Made by a program: the position numbers and the translations under genes
Assembly (NCBI GenBank): GCA_038254195.1
Contig: JBBSGJ010000159.1
Coordinates: 1 to 5,328, forward strand
Reading direction: 5' to 3'
DNA length: 5,328 nt
DNA from: JBBQAA01 sp038254195
GTDB lineage: Bacteria > Actinomycetota > Thermoleophilia > Solirubrobacterales > Solirubrobacteraceae
Notes under the pieces: model-generated
Seen by the model: the letters and a program-made list of their open reading frames with translations, nothing else
What the model was told of the DNA's origin: nothing
Database searches by the model: none
Part shown: positions 4,938 to 5,328 of the stretch, in pieces
Layout: each line of letters starts with the position of its first letter
Numbering within the stretch: position 1 is the first letter of the stretch

Positions 4938-5328
4938 GTGCTCTTCCAGCGGCTGCTGCCCGACCCCGGTCCGGTCGAGCTCGCCGCGCTGCTCGCCGGG
5001 CTGGGGCTCGGCGAGCGGGCGCCCGCCGACCGCCCCTACGTGGTGGCGAACTTCGTCGCGACGCTCGACGGGCACGTGACCGTCGGCGGCCGCTCCGGGC
5101 CGATCGGCGACGACGGGGACACCGAGCTGTTCCACGCCCTGCGCGGGCAGGTCGACGCCGTGCTCGTGGGCACGGGCACGCTCGCGACCGAGCACTACGG
5201 CCGCCTCGTCGCCCGGCCCGAGCGGCGTGCCGCGCGCGAGGCGCTGGGCGGCCGCCGCGCCCCACCCAGGGTGACCGACCCCCCCACCGGGGTGGAGCCC
5301 GCGGGGCTCACCCTGCTCGCCCACCAGC
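4938..5328 (+). CDS. RibD C-terminal-family (pyrimidine / dihydrofolate-type) reductase, N-terminal part
   Basis: The open frame from GTG 4938 gives 130 codons and runs off the right edge. Residues 33-90 carry the RibD C-terminal reductase fold signature: RPYVVANFVATLDGHVTVGG (32-51), SGPIGDDGD (53-61), LFHALRGQVDAVLVGTGTL (64-82) and HYGRL (86-90). The family uses NADPH to reduce a pyrimidine ring, either in riboflavin synthesis or, as for Mycobacterium tuberculosis Rv2671, with dihydrofolate reductase activity. The short N-terminal segment (MLFQRLLPDPG, then an Ala/Leu-rich helix) replaces a deaminase domain, so this is the stand-alone type, and a biosynthetic role in riboflavin is not assured. 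Residues about 108-130 (PPRVTDPPTGVEPAGLTLLA) fit the family's expected next beta-strand poorly; a local sequence error or natural divergence is possible. GTG 4938 is the first start and is placed 8 nt after a -10-like hexamer. Confidence 0.9.
   Translation, partial: MLFQRLLPDPGPVELAALLAGLGLGERAPADRPYVVANFVATLDGHVTVGGRSGPIGDDGDTELFHALRGQVDAVLVGTGTLATEHYGRLVARPERRAAREALGGRRAPPRVTDPPTGVEPAGLTLLAHQ

Noticed and set aside
4846..5265. Arg-rich minus-strand frame over the reductase
   Set aside because: Extreme Arg/Ala content and no start context; the plus strand carries a clear RibD C-terminal domain.
1..5328. Defence island, mobile element, CRISPR, tRNA or rRNA
   Set aside because: No transposase, integrase, terminal repeats, spaced repeats, cloverleaf or defence-type domains were seen on either strand; the window holds housekeeping genes.

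Overview
The window is very GC-rich, with G or C at nearly every third codon position, and all genes read as actinobacterial. The primary sigma factor N-terminus, the MerR regulator with a DICT sensory domain, the actinobacterial-type GlpX and the stand-alone RibD C-terminal reductase together suggest a Thermoleophilia/Solirubrobacterales-like actinobacterium. That placement is inference from recalled family resemblance, not a search result.

Layout from left to right. (1) 1-587, minus: 5' part of the primary sigma factor gene (rpoD/sigA), cut by the window edge in region 2.3. (2) 588-640: short divergent promoter region. (3) 641-970, plus: small uncharacterised Pro/Arg-rich protein, followed after 3 nt by moeA (974-2146), which encodes the molybdopterin molybdenumtransferase. 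(4) 2154-3011, minus: MerR-DICT regulator, converging on moeA with 7 nt between stop codons. (5) 3012-3097: divergent region dense in inverted repeats. (6) 3098-3874, plus: unrecognised membrane-anchored protein. (7) 3783-4784, minus: glpX, class II fructose-1,6-bisphosphatase, overlapping the previous gene tail to tail by 92 bp and possibly preceded by a 16-codon leader ORF (4831-4781) coupled to it by a GTGA overlap. (8) 4832-4937: divergent region with an 11-bp direct repeat at a 21-bp period and a short palindrome. (9) 4938 to the end, plus: N-terminal part of a pyrimidine/dihydrofolate-type reductase (RibD C-terminal family), cut by the window edge.

The genes are mostly independent housekeeping functions: transcription initiation, molybdenum cofactor synthesis, gluconeogenesis and a flavin- or folate-type reductase. 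They lie in short, alternating head-to-head and tail-to-tail units rather than one long operon. Several starts have a -10-like hexamer 6-8 nt upstream and no Shine-Dalgarno sequence, which fits leaderless mRNAs, common in actinobacteria. I see no mobile element, CRISPR array, RNA gene, toxin-antitoxin or defence system, and I do not claim a new system. The points most worth a second look are the regulatory architecture of the three divergent regions, the glpX leader ORF, the glpX antisense overlap and the two uncharacterised proteins.
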